Source: Simmondsia chinensis (lineage: Eukaryota > Streptophyta > Magnoliopsida > Caryophyllales > Simmondsiaceae). From it: a stretch of 64,000 nt of DNA. Position numbers and translations under genes: made by a program. Under the pieces are notes generated by a model. It saw only the letters and a program-made list of their open reading frames with translations, was not told the DNA's origin and did not search any database. Location of the stretch: positions 4,159,001 to 4,223,000 of the forward strand of contig JAGTTD010000026.1 in assembly GCA_018398585.1 (NCBI GenBank), read 5' to 3'. Shown here piece by piece: positions 52,435 to 63,436 of this stretch (its first letter is position 1; each line of letters starts with the position of its first letter).

Positions 52435-53500
52435 GCTCTCGAACTTTACCTGAGCTGTTCTCTTTTCTTTAGAAAAAGGGCCTCTAGAAAGCGGATTGAA
52501 GACAATGTTAATAATTTCTCTATCTGGCTACATTAATAGCAGAATATATTGCTTTTGGCTTTCAGTGAGAAGCAGAAAATTAGAATATCTTCTTTAAAGC
52601 ATGATAAAAAACAAACATTAAAAACTTAAAGACAAAAATACCCCATTTACAGTTAAAAGTTAATTACAATGGTCAAACATTCATAGTGATACCAAAGTGC
52701 TTGGATAATTTGGGTAAACACTCAACTGCTTCTTCGTGGAAGTGTTCCGTAAAAATAGTTTATTTTTAGATAATTATTTTATAAAAAAATTAATTTGATA
52801 ACAAGGTAAAAACAGGCCCTAAGAGTATTGAAGGAAAAATTTTATTTCTCTACAAAATTTTTTAGGGAAAACCATGTTTTGTTTTTGGGAAAAACGGGTT
52901 CAAAAGAATCCATTTTTACAGTTTTCCAAGAGAGAGGATTTTTAGATTTCTGTTTTGTACTAAGAATTGGAACACTATAATCTCATGTTTCCATGTTTAG
53001 CTTTGTAATTGAGAGGGGTCATTTCCTTTGTTCTCTAAATTTTACAAGTGTTATTTCGATTTTTCATTTTCATTGAAAACATTAAAGAAAAGTAGAGGTA
53101 TAGAACATGAAAAAATTTCTTGAATTGGATGTGCGTTTGCATACTTCAACGATGTATTGTTGTTGTCTCATGGAAGTTGTTAGATTTTGGATATTTATTT
53201 CATGAGATTGTAAGGTGGTCGTGGTTGTAGGCATCTAGTATACTGATTTCATGGGAAATGCAGGTTCATAAAGCTGTGCACGATGTTGGCAAGGCTGGGG
53301 TGTGTTTAGTTTATTGAAGAAAATTTCCAATTTTCTAGAAAATTCTTCAAGTGATTGTGCTGCTGGTTCCTGTTTCTAGTTTTTCTAACAAAATCTTTTC
53401 AGTTTTCTTCTCTTGTACTAAGAATTAGAAAATGTCTTTATCTTCCCTTTCTCTTGTTGTAATCTGTTTTGATGACAAGTTGGGATGGAAATTTTTTCAA
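52435..53500 (+). other. 3' flank of the OB-fold gene
   Basis: It probably includes the 3' untranslated region. No further exon is recognised. Several T-rich stretches are present. Confidence 0.35.
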
Positions 53501-53519
53501 GTATCTTGCTAAATTCCTT

Positions 53520-53570
53520 CGAGACCCTGCTTTTGCGGGAACCCTTGGAGGCACTGGGTTTGTTGTTGTT
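53520..53570 (+). mobile_element. 51-bp SINE-tail insertion with 19-bp duplication
   Basis: The perfect 19-bp gtatcttgctaaattcctt lies at 53501-53519 and 53571-53589. The insert reads cgagaccctgcttttgcggg, aacccttggaggcactgggt, ttgttgttgtt. It starts 6 nt before the hairpin cctgcttttgcggg. Confidence 0.92.
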
Positions 53571-53589
53571 GTATCTTGCTAAATTCCTT

Positions 53590-54167
53590 AACCCGCCACT
53601 GACGGGTGGCTGGAGCCTCAGCTATGATTGCGGAGTTTACAATATACCTTATTTTACCGATGGTTTATGTTAAAATGCTCCCATCTGACTAGGGATGTAT
53701 GGCAGCAAAAGATGCCTTCGGGTTTTTGGCCATTGTCTTCCCTAAATCGGATGTTTCATCCATAGAGAGAAGAAAAGATGAATATTGTGCAAAGAAGTTT
53801 ACTGGAAAGATTGTCTCTCTGTAAAATGAACCCAATATGTTAAAATTGTACTTGTTACGGGCAGTAATTCATTCATGTCATCAAGTTGTCGATTTGCCTT
53901 GCTAGAGGCGAACTTCGATTAGTTGATGCTCAAGACTTATAATCTTATTTGAATAATTGGTCCAAAGGAGTTTAATTGGGCGCTATGGATTAGAAATTGT
54001 TCTAGTGCAGTTGTAAAGTTAGAATTGAGATTCTATTTGAAATAAAATGATTGATAATTCTAACTTGGCATGGGGTGAAATTGAGGTAGTCCTGCTAGTA
54101 CCGGATTATGCTTAATTTGTCTAGCGGAAAATATGGCTTATGAAGAATCCACGAGGGAAATTTCAAA
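53590..54167. other. Non-coding DNA
   Basis: No feature recognised. Confidence 0.35.
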
Positions 54168-54176
54168 ATATGCAAA

Positions 54177-54839
54177 GGGTAAATTACAAAAAAGTTTTCT
54201 AACTTTTGCTTCAATAACAAAAGATTTCTCTTAATAAAACTACTCATTAAATCCCTTATTTTTTAAAATTTATCATTTTGCTTCCAAATAAGATTTTTTG
54301 GACCATTTTGCCCTTGAAAATAAAATAAAATATTTAAGTATTTGATTTTATTTTTAGGTAGGGGTTTTATGATTTGAGGAAAAATAAATATATATATTTT
54401 TTTATATTCTTAGAAAAAAGGGTCTTCTATATCTAAAAAAATTATTATTTTAATTAATTATATAGCAGTGACATTATAGTATCAATAAAAATTATTATAC
54501 TATATCCTATAATATTTTTAATAAAAATTTTAAGAATATTTATTTATATTCTAAATTTATAATATTATTACTATAATTAATTTAATACTTATATTTTTAT
54601 AAATACTGTAAAAAATATAGAACTTTTTTTAATTTTTACCTAATAATATCAAATTCTCTTCTAAAAATAAAATTAAACATTTAATTCACTCACTTTTGAG
54701 GGGCAAAATAGTAAAAAAAAAGTTGCATGGGGGTTAAGTGATAAATTTTTAAAAGTAATGCGGTTTTGTGAGAACTTTTATTTGTGAAGGGTTTTCTGTT
54801 TTTAAAATAAAAGATATAAGTTTCTTTTGTAATTTACCC
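54177..54839. mobile_element. Long-TIR Mutator-like element, intact copy
   Basis: Ends are gggtaaattacaaaa and its inverse ttttgtaatttaccc. The inverted similarity extends about 170-200 bp inward on each side (for example aaatttatcattttgc against the reverse of gttaagtgataaattttt, and both have gattttatttttag-like pieces). Flanks atatgcaaa (54168-54176) and atatgaaaa (54840-54848) are a 9-bp target duplication with one change. It is non-coding and needs transposase in trans. The same family at 26316-35596 was split by LTR elements. Confidence 0.75.
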
Positions 54840-55095
54840 ATATGAAAAATTAGGAGGATTATTCAAGTAATTGTTCTTTGTATCTAAGAATGGTTCTTAT
54901 GTGATTAATATTAGACATTTCTTAAGTAAATTAGGAGATAATGAAAAATTAAATGAGATTTGAATGATCTAATGAGATATTATTAGGATAAATTTCTTAT
55001 AAAATTTCTCCCTCTCATCTTTTTCTTATATGAGCCGGCCCCCTAAGGCTTTATTCTGATGACTTAGAGGCAAACCCCTTCTTTCTTTCTATCTG

Positions 55096-55098
55096 TTA

Positions 55099-55150
<52 letters not shown>
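55096..55150. repeat. TA and CA dinucleotide microsatellite
   Basis: About 19 TA steps with one interrupting C run into about 9 CA steps. Confidence 0.95.
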
Positions 55151-55589
55151 TTTTGTAGATATTGGATGTATTCACAAATGATTTTTGTGAAAATTCTGGA
55201 GGGAGCAAAAGAAGAGGGACAACCAACTCTTTTTTGAAGAGAACAAAAGTTGACCTCCTCTATCCTTTTTCTTTGTGGGTTTTCTCTTCAACTCATTGCC
55301 AAGATCTAAAGTTTTAGATATGGTATGTCGATGCGTTGGTGAATTCACCTATGCAGGTTTCATAATTTCAAAATCTCTCTCGATGTTCTAGAGCTCTCGA
55401 CACTATGTAGCACCCTAGATTCTTAGTATTTTTCATTGTTAGGTAGTGAAAATTTATATTTTTCGCCATGTTTTGTGTTTAAATTCCTTCAAAACTTAGA
55501 TTTGCTCCTTCTAAAAAGGATATGATTGTCCATGCTTTTGGGTTGAAAAAGAAATGTAGAGCATGCTATACTATGTTGTATTACATGCA

Positions 55590-56165
55590 TGACGACCTCA
55601 GGCTAGTTCAAGACCTATACTGCGTCCGAGATTGAGTTAGTTGAAGGTGGCGTACGTTTAAACTTCAACTAGAAAGCTTATTGCTTTGAACCTGAAATGG
55701 ATATGAAAAATCATATCACTCGATGAATGAGCATTTCAAAGTTCTGAATTTTATGATACATGCTTTAAAATTGTTGAAAAAGAGGTCGCTGATTAGCAAC
55801 AAGTCTTGGTAGTGATAGGTTTGCTGCCCCATTCTTAGTGGAGCCAATTGAAGCTCCTTATGACTCATAATGAGAACATAAAGACCTTTTCTGCCATTTT
55901 AAGGCACCTTGAAGTAGAGCCAAAGTGTTGTGAGGCTAATCAAGTCACTATTCTTGTTGCTCACTTAGTGACACACAAGGCGACCGTGCCTAAACTCAGG
56001 GTTCTCAGAAACGTAGTCCTAACCATTCTAGTATTGGGAAATGCCATAAGGAAAAACAGGCTCCCGAAAAGGGCATAACAAAGATGACATGCTACAATTG
56101 CAAGAACAATTTTCACCTAGCTCGTCATCGCCTTAAATTGAAAAAGGTACCTTCTCTTACCAACT
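55590..56165 (+). pseudogene. copia gag remnant
   Basis: MTHNENIKTFSAI followed by RHLEVE (55848-55915) matches the conserved copia gag piece LMLTHNENIKTFSDISRHLE-type. In a shifted frame MTCYNCKNNFHLARHRLKLK (about 56083-56142) stands for the zinc knuckle CxxC-x4-H-x4-C, with the last Cys replaced. Stops and frame changes are dense. No LTRs belonging to it were recognised. Confidence 0.65.
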
Positions 56166-56329
56166 CTTTCAATACATTCACATGTGCTCACGACTTGGTT
56201 GCTCACCATCTCTCTAATTAGGTTAATGATAGATGAGAAAAGAAAGCAGTCCATGACAGATTTGGTTCGGCAGATTGGCATGAAGTTTCGTTCGACACAT
56301 AGTATGTCTGTTAGAAGTTGGTTCATTTC

Positions 56330-57689
56330 AAGTCAACCTGCGTGGAGAAAATAATTTAATTTTGCATGTTGTATTCCATGCATTAGGCATTCGAAGTAAT
56401 CTTTGATTATATTTGCTTTCGGTATGTTTAGGCTCCACTTTTAATTTTGATTTTGGTAGTATAAACATTTACTTTTGTGGTAATTTATTTTGTTGTAGTT
56501 TATCATTGTGATGATTTGTTACGAATTGGTCTTAATTATTTTAATTCTTTTCCTACATTTGTTTAAGATCTACTGATAGAATCAATTCTATTAAATGGCA
56601 TACTAGGGTCGACAATGTTGGCCAAGATAGAATGAATCAATTGGTTTAGGATGGCTTATTGAGCCTATGACTAGTACGACTCCTTGTAAGTGAGTAGGGA
56701 TGACAATAAGATGGGTAAATCCCATTACCCGTGGTATTAGTCCCTTTTGTGGTGGGCAGGGGTACAAGTGAGGTGAGTGTTTACACCCAACCTCGAGGGA
56801 GTTGGAACGATGCTGTTTTGAAGCAAAGTGTCATGGGCTTATCACAGGAGGCCGTCCTCGAGGGAGATAAAGCATTTGGATGTTAAGATAATGACTTCTT
56901 GAGCCCCATTGCTTGAAGAGTTTAAAACCATTTTAAGGGTATTAGCCACTAGAGGTGGTTGAGGGGTAAAAGTAGCTCGAGCTCAAGGGACTTTCCAGAA
57001 GGATGCAAGCTAGGTCATTCTAGAACTTGAGGTAGTTACTTGGAATGCAATTTCAGATGCGTGAGCCTCAGACGTATCCAATAGAACATGGGCCATGTAG
57101 AAGGAACTCCAGTAGGAAATACGGACGCGGACTTCCAGAAAGACGCTCGAACACACCAATTAAGGGCACATTCACTTGCTATTCAGCATGCCAAAGGAGA
57201 TTTGAGGCGAACATGGCAAGAAAATGACGAGGAATTAGGAGCAGTAGTTATTTCTATTTTTCTATAAATAAGAAACAATATTGTAGTTGTAAGGTGTCCA
57301 ACATCACTCATACAAACTTCTTCAAGTTTCCTTATAGCACACTTGTGCGTTTTACCTTGGAGTAGCGTAACTTAGCATAGCTTAGCATAGCATAGATCAT
57401 TGTTGTACTTGCTTTCATTAGAGTAATATAGCTCTTCGGATTTTAGGTATGAACTCTCTGTTTTAATCTGTTCCCACAATCGATGAGTTGAGAATTAAGG
57501 GGTTAGTTTAAGGCTTTGACAGCCAAGGTTTGACCTTGATTCCATTGGTCTTCACACTATTGTCATTGTTTGATAAGTCAAGTGAACTTAGGTTCGTGTC
57601 ATGGTTTAAGGGCTTTAACGGCCAAGGCTTGGCTTTGATTGTGTTGGTCCTCATCTAGTAACCCAGATACGGTATACTACATCCTAATA
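56330..57689. other. Unclear region, possible retroelement LTR
   Basis: No coding region. A TATA-like ttctataaataagaaac near 57257, followed by a cttagcatagcttagcatag tandem near 57370-57395, could belong to an LTR or a promoter. A phrase at 56699 (agggatgacaataagatggg) looks like a hAT end. I cannot define an element. Confidence 0.3.
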
Positions 57690-58135
57690 TTATCAGACTC
57701 TAACTCATTCGAGTTATTACAAGTCAAGAGTGCTAGGCCTAAAAATTTGATTGACTCGGGCTTACAAATAAATTGTTGAGCTCTTGAGTTTGTCTCCACC
57801 ACAGTTCCCGACTTTTAAGTGTATGAGGAAAAGTGTTTGTGGGCCCGCTCCATCACTGTTATTGCTGCTTTGGTTAGGTCCATAACCTTTTACTTTTATG
57901 TCAAACTTATATATGAAAATCCACAAAAAAAATTTAGAAGTCTTCTTAATCGAAGCATAAGCAATATCCATGTATTACTTGCAAACCGAAGTTCAATTTA
58001 CCAAAAAAACCGTCTCTTTTCTCCGAAAAGGTGAGTGGTTGAGGTCAAAGACATGCAAACCGTAATTGCTCCCTAGTTGCGGCGAGTCTCAATTTGCATG
58101 TTTGTTTGATTTGTATCTATTGTGACCATATTCAC
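57690..58135. repeat. Dispersed repeat S, copy 2 (copy 1 at 25545)
   Basis: It aligns with 25545-26010 over its whole length, with the best stretch being aaaaggtgagtggttgaggt followed by caaagac. Confidence 0.7.
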
Positions 58136-58151
58136 ACAAATAACGAACAAA

Positions 58152-59683
58152 TGTTGGGAATATTTCAAAAAAACTATTTCCTAAATTAACTAGAGCGACA
58201 CAGCGGAAACAAATTTCAAATTCTTAATTTTAAACCTAAAGGCCTGATCTAATTAAACTATTTGATTAAATCTAGATTTTACTCTAATAGGTTCATAATA
58301 TAACAAATAAAATATCAAATAAAACAGGTATAAACATGATGTGTAGAAATATCAAATACTTAATTAAAACATACCTGGACACGAATCCCATTTTTGACTT
58401 TCATTCCTTGAAATTGGAAGCAAAAAATCTTGAGACCTTTAGGTCTTCTTCAGAATGAGCTCTTTTACACAGGGAGTATGGGTTCCTAAAATAATTAATT
58501 TAGAAAAAATATTAAAACAAAATTTTTCCTTTCAATCTTTCTAAAAAATAATTTTTCGAAAAAATTCCAATTGCTAATTTTTTTTTAAATTTCTAAAACC
58601 TTAATCTCAATTAGGTTTTAGTTTGGAAGAGAGGCACACATCCCAAAAAAAGGCACATAAATGGGTATATGTATAAAGCCAAAAAAAATCTAATCAACGG
58701 GTAACCGGGCAGCCTGTGCGGGCAGCGGGTTATCCAAATCAGTCATGGACACGTGTTGTCACGTTATTAGACGGCACCAAAAGGCATGGATCACGCGCTA
58801 CTTTATTTGAGGAGCTAGCATAAAATTTATTTATCTCATAAATAAATAATACATCTCATGAATTCACTTTAAATATTTTCAAACGGTGCTTTATGTTAAG
58901 GCTTGCGAAGGGACCTTAGGAACAACTTAAGTCTTGCACCAAATGGATCAAATCTAATAATCAACTCTTAATGACATACATTACCGTTTAATAACAATTA
59001 ATTCCACTAAATAAACGTTGTTGAACTATAGAATTATATATATTCACTTAAGAATTCCCAATTAATTTTTTATTATGACAATGAACCCCTTTATTAAATA
59101 TACATGAGCAAAATAACTTTAACTACTATCGTTATTTTTATCACATCTTTCACCATAGTTCTCGACTTGCCCTTCAACATACGTAATCTAAATATAAATG
59201 TAATGTAAAAATATACATCTGAATTAAATATTAATTCTAACAACTGCTTTAAACATTTTAAAACTGGGTCTACAATTATGATCAATATTAAATTAAACAA
59301 TCTGTCCTTTTTATTTCAATAAAATTTCTATTTTATTAAATTGTAAGTCTATTTATTTCAATTTTATTGTACCTTATATGTATATCATGAATGTAATCAG
59401 AGGCTGACTCTAATACCAATTGTTGGGACGAATTTTAAAAATTTTCCCTAGTTTATTAGGCTAATGCAACGGAATGGTTTAAAATTCTTAATTTTAAACC
59501 TACAAGTGATTTAAAATTCCTAATTTTAAATCTATAGACCTCTACTTTTATACATTCATAACAATAACATGAATATAAAACTAGAATAATAAGAATACTG
59601 TGAATAAATAGAAAAGCGAAGAACTTAAAAGATAAAGAAAGAATAATACTTGGAAATGCTCCAAATAAAGAAAACTAGGATAA
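58152..59683 (-). mobile_element. LTR-element fragment (TGTTGGGA type)
   Basis: Two related starts lie at 58152 (tgttgggaatatttc) and 59421 (tgttgggacgaattt); both continue with acggaa/gcggaa and aattcttaattttaaacct. The complement of 59409-59420 is a primer site (attggtattaga) beside the second copy, so it is the 5' LTR on the minus strand. That LTR is cut off near 59683 by a gypsy pol fragment. Between them no coding region is seen. The end of the left LTR was not fixed. Confidence 0.55.
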
Positions 59684-61130
59684 ATGATCGATATTACTGA
59701 ACCACAAGTGCAGGCATTGATCACAGAGTTTGAGGATGTGTTCGAGGTGCCCAAGTCCTTACCTCCCAAGAGGAGTTTAGATCATGTAATTCCTCTCAAA
59801 GAGGGTGCAGAACCGGTGAAAATTAGGCCTTACGGACACCCTCATGCTCAGAAGTCAGAGATTGAGAAGCAAGTCGATGAATTGCTTAAGAGAAATTTCA
59901 TACAGGCCAGCCATAGCCCCTTTGCCTCTCCGGTTATTCTTGTCAAGAAAAAGGATGGCACGGCTCGCATGTGTATTGATTATAGGCAACTCAACTCTAT
60001 GACTGTTAAGGATAAGTTTCCTATACTAGTTATAGATGATTTGCTAGATGAGTTGTATGGAGCTCAAGTCTTTTCCAAGCTGGATTTACGGCAAGGATAT
60101 CATCAAATTAGAGTGGGAGAGCAAGATGTGTACAAGACTGCATTCCGGACACATATGGACACTTTGAGTTCGTGGTCATGCCATTTGGCTTGACAAATGC
60201 CCCAGCAACATTTCAGGCTCTTATGAATGATGTCTTCAAACAATTTCTTAGGAAATTTGTGTTGGTTTTCTTTGACAACATCCTCATTTACAGTGCATCG
60301 TTTGAGGAGCATTTGAAGCGTTTGAGGGAGGTGTTTGTGGTCATGCGTGAGCATAAATTGTAAGCTAAGTTGGCCAAATGTTCTTTTGCTCAAACATATC
60401 TGGAATATCTTGGCCATGTGATCTCTTGTGATGGAGTTGCAACCGATCCTTCCAAAGTCCTAGCCATGAAGGAATGGCCTGTTCCAGTTACTTTGAAACA
60501 ATTGAGGGGATTTTTGGGATTAACTGGCTATTACTGTAAGTTTGTAGCTAACTATGGAGCCTTAACCAAGCCTCTAACAGATCTGCTTAAGAAGGATTCT
60601 TTCAGATGGTCGGAAGAAGCTCAAAACACTTTCGATGCTTTCAAAACTGAAATGTGCAGAGCACCAGTTTTGGCAATGCCCGATTTCTCTTCAAGCTTTG
60701 TTTTAGAGACTGATGCGAGTGGAAGTGGTATTGGGGCAGTGTTATCTCAAGGTGGAAGGCCTATAGCATACCTCAGTCAAGCCTTGAGTACCAAGCACCA
60801 AGCTCTTTCTACATATGAGAAGGCGTACCTTGCCATCTTGCTTGTGGTTGATAAGTGGAGGCATTACTTGGATGGGCATCACTTCCTCATTAAGATTGAT
60901 CACCAAAGTCTTAAACACGTATTAGAGCAGAAGATTGTCACCAGGATACAAAGAAAAGGGCTGATGAAGATGTTGGGGCTGAATTACGACGTCGAATACA
61001 GAAAAGGGAAGGAGAACTAGGCTGCAGATGCACTGTCACGCAGATTTGAGGACCTTGAGCAGGGCTTTCTTGGGGCTATTTTCGTGATTTCTCTTGCTTG
61101 GATGGAAGAGTTACATCAGTCCTATGAGAA
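59684..61130 (+). pseudogene. gypsy pol fragment (RT and RNase H)
   Basis: It starts abruptly with [20 protein letters not shown] and [20 protein letters not shown], then [20 protein letters not shown] and [21 protein letters not shown] one-base deletion near 60150 shifts the frame to [20 protein letters not shown] and the catalytic block [19 protein letters not shown], where the second Asp of FFDD is Asn (codon AAC, 60277-60279). After a TAA at 60361 come YLEYLGHVISCDGVATDPSK, VLETDASGSGIGAVLSQGGR and DVEYRKGKEN, with a TAG at 61018, then AADALSRR. No LTRs flank it: the left border meets an LTR fragment and the right border a hAT end. Confidence 0.85.
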
Positions 61131-61134
61131 TGAT

Positions 61135-61218
61135 TCATTTATTCATCAATAAATTATAATAATTTTTGTACAAAACGAGTTTATTTTTCCTTAATTTTAC
61201 TTTTTTTATTTAAAAAAT

Positions 61219-61254
<36 letters not shown>

Positions 61255-61430
61255 CGGGGGGGGGGGGGGGGGGGGGGTTCAGGCCCGGACCCTCCTCGGC
61301 CCAGGATCGGCGGGCCCGAGCCTGGGCCCAAATATTTTGGGCTCCAGGCTCGGCCTGCCCCGACCCGCTACAGTGCTGTCTTGGCGGGCCCGGGCCCTAG
61401 CCGGCCCGACCCGGCCCGTGGCCACCTCTA
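61135..61430 (-). mobile_element. hAT terminal fragment, copy 1 (reversed)
   Basis: Read on the minus strand it begins tagaggtggccacgggccgg (61430 downward), runs through a GC-rich ggcccggg part and a long C run, and then matches the start of copy 2 (aaattattataatttattga, aaactcgttttgta). It is cut at about 61135 against the gypsy fragment. The next eight bases outward (acgagggc, 61431-61438) would be its target copy. Confidence 0.7.
61219..61277. repeat. Poly-G tract of 59 nt
   Basis: It is an almost pure run of G with one C at 61255. It lies in the GC-rich part of the hAT end; copy 2 has no such run. The exact length may be unreliable in any assembly. Confidence 0.9.
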
Positions 61431-61640
61431 ACGAGGGCACATCTCCTTTCAAAGATGATCACTAATGACACCTACTATCTTTCTATAGCTACATTTTGCT
61501 TCAGTGAAAAATATATTACACTAGCAATCTGTGATTTAAACGAGTGTTGAATTCACTTCACTAGACTGACACAATAACATACATTTGCATCAATCAAAAT
61601 GCTAGATAGCTCAGTTGTTAAGTGTCTCTAGGAGCAGTAC
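61431..61640 (+). repeat. Dispersed repeat R, copy 2, between two hAT ends
   Basis: It matches 966-1194 and is cut at both sides by hAT termini that face away from it. Confidence 0.65.
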
Positions 61641-62077
61641 TAGAGGTGGCCAAGGGCAGGGCCTGGGCCGGGGCCTACCCGCTTCCGTTAGCTTTAAAAA
61701 AAAGCAAAATTTAAATAATGCAAACTCATTTTATACTAAAATTATTATAATTCATTGATAAATAATATGAGATATAAATACATTTTTTTCCAAGCACTAA
61801 GAATGCTGAATATACATGTTCAAAAAAAAAATAATGCTAAATATATGTAATAAAATGAAATATACAATAAGTAATAGTAAATAATGGTAAATATCTTATC
61901 AAAAAAAATAATGGTAAATAAATAGCGTAACAAGTACAAATACAACGCAATTGGAGCCTAATATTTAAAAGTACAAATTTGTTTATCAAAAAATACAAAG
62001 TTTGACGTATGGGGGTTGCGGTCATCTTTTGAAGTAAATATTTAAACGTAAATAATTGACGCACAAAAGTTTTGATA

Positions 62078-63192
62078 TCAGTGGCATGGGGGAGTTGCTG
62101 AGCCATCATTTGACGTATCAGTGGTGCGGTCGCCTTCTTCATCGCTCAATGAATCCAGCTTCATTCTCTGTTGATCCCTTGCCTCAGCTAGCAGCCAATC
62201 CTTCAAGCACACGGACATCTCCAAGCTTGACAGCGATAGCTTCGCCCGTTTCGTTCCAAGCAACCTGCCACCAAGACTGAAAGCACACTCCGATGCTACT
62301 GAAGACACCGGACAACTTAGTATATCATGTGTCATGGTGGAAAGCACGGGATACTGGGCTTGGTTTGTGTTCCACCATTGTAAAATGTCAAAATGCGGGT
62401 TGGCCGGCGGCCCGAAAATATGGACCAACGGTGTCCGCAAATAATAATCTAGCTCGTCACATGACGGGGGGGCTACTGTGGGCGTAAATTGCTCCAACAG
62501 CTTCCACGAATATGACGTGTATGAACTACTTCCACTAGATGTGGAAGATCCTACTGTAACAGTACTAGGATATGGATTATTGGACGCCAATTTTCGGGAA
62601 TATTCAGAAAATAAACTATACAAGTCGTTATTGAATTCGGCACTAAAAGTGTCGATATTGCGACTAGGATACAAATATTTGAAAAAATGTTGGCAAAACA
62701 AGTTTAAACCCCTGCGTTTACAATGAGGATCTAAAATAGTTGCTAAGCAATATGTAAGAGGTAGTTCAAAATAATGTTTAGCAAATTTTTCTTTCATTGC
62801 CTTAATCGAATCGAACAAAATGAGATTGGATTCATTACCCGCCATCCAATTTACAATATCAAGCAATCTTGATATTGCTTGAGGCATGGTCGGATAGTAG
62901 CAACCCGAAAAAATTGTCGTGGCCTCTTTAAACATGCAAAAAAAATTACAAATTTCATCTATTATCTCCCAATGTATACCGTTCAGGTTGTAATCGCTCC
63001 ATTCTGAGCGATTGTCTTGTGCCAATTCCATCAGAACATCTTTATATGGTAGAATACGCTCTAACATTTTTACCGTAGACGACCACCTAGTTTGAGAGTC
63101 TAATTTGAATTGTTTATATTCTATGCCATGCAACCTACATAAAATTCTAAATCTTATTTTTCTAGTTCCGGATGATTTAATAGATATTATTA
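62078..63192 (-). pseudogene. hAT transposase, C-terminal two thirds
   Basis: It is open for about 370 codons. It has the central QTRWSSTVKMLERILPYKDV, the YCLATILDPHCKRRGLNLFC block, a Ser-rich linker, and the hAT dimerisation domain (FDILQWWNTNQAQYPVLSTM, then CPVSSVASECAFSLGGRLLG with the catalytic Glu in SEC). It ends in an acidic tail. The N-terminal zinc finger and first catalytic Asp are not in this part; a MITE fragment at 63193-63345 separates it from a short upstream piece (about 63436-63346, CFHIRCICHILHLM in frame with the family). The best-preserved hAT coding sequence here, yet incomplete. Confidence 0.8.
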
Positions 63193-63345
63193 GAGTCGGT
63201 TCCCAAAATAATGCTGAAAAATAAAAAAATAAAAAAAATAATGCCAAAAAATAAATAATTACCAATCTACTGTTGAACCGCGTTTAGAAAACGCTGTTCA
63301 CTCCAAAAATAACCGAAATAATTTTTTCCAGTGATAAACCGCGTC
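63193..63345 (+). repeat. Truncated Mutator-like MITE inside hAT
   Basis: It begins gagtcggttcccaaaataat and includes ctactgttgaaccgcgttta, matching the left end of 17113-18191. It is shortened to about 150 bp and contains two accgcgt motifs. It interrupts the transposase between GLELV-like and IISIKSSGT-like sequence. Confidence 0.75.
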
Positions 63346-63436
63346 TTAAGGTGTTAAGGGATGCGTTTACAAGCTCTAAACCATCCATTACCATTAAATG
63401 CAAAATGTGACAAATGCAACGAATATGGAAACACTT

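Larger units (their letters stand above)
61641..63436 (-). mobile_element. hAT element, copy 2 (3' end and transposase)
   Basis: The terminus tagaggtggccaagggcagg lies at 61641. The transposase C-terminus is about 430 bp inward on the minus strand. The 5' part of the element is missing: it is replaced after about 63436 by a GC-rich repeat. The eight bases before the terminus are agcagtac. Confidence 0.7.

Noticed and set aside
61217..61465. 82-codon frame beginning with poly-glycine
   Set aside because: It is created by the poly-G run in a transposon end and is not conserved in the second copy.
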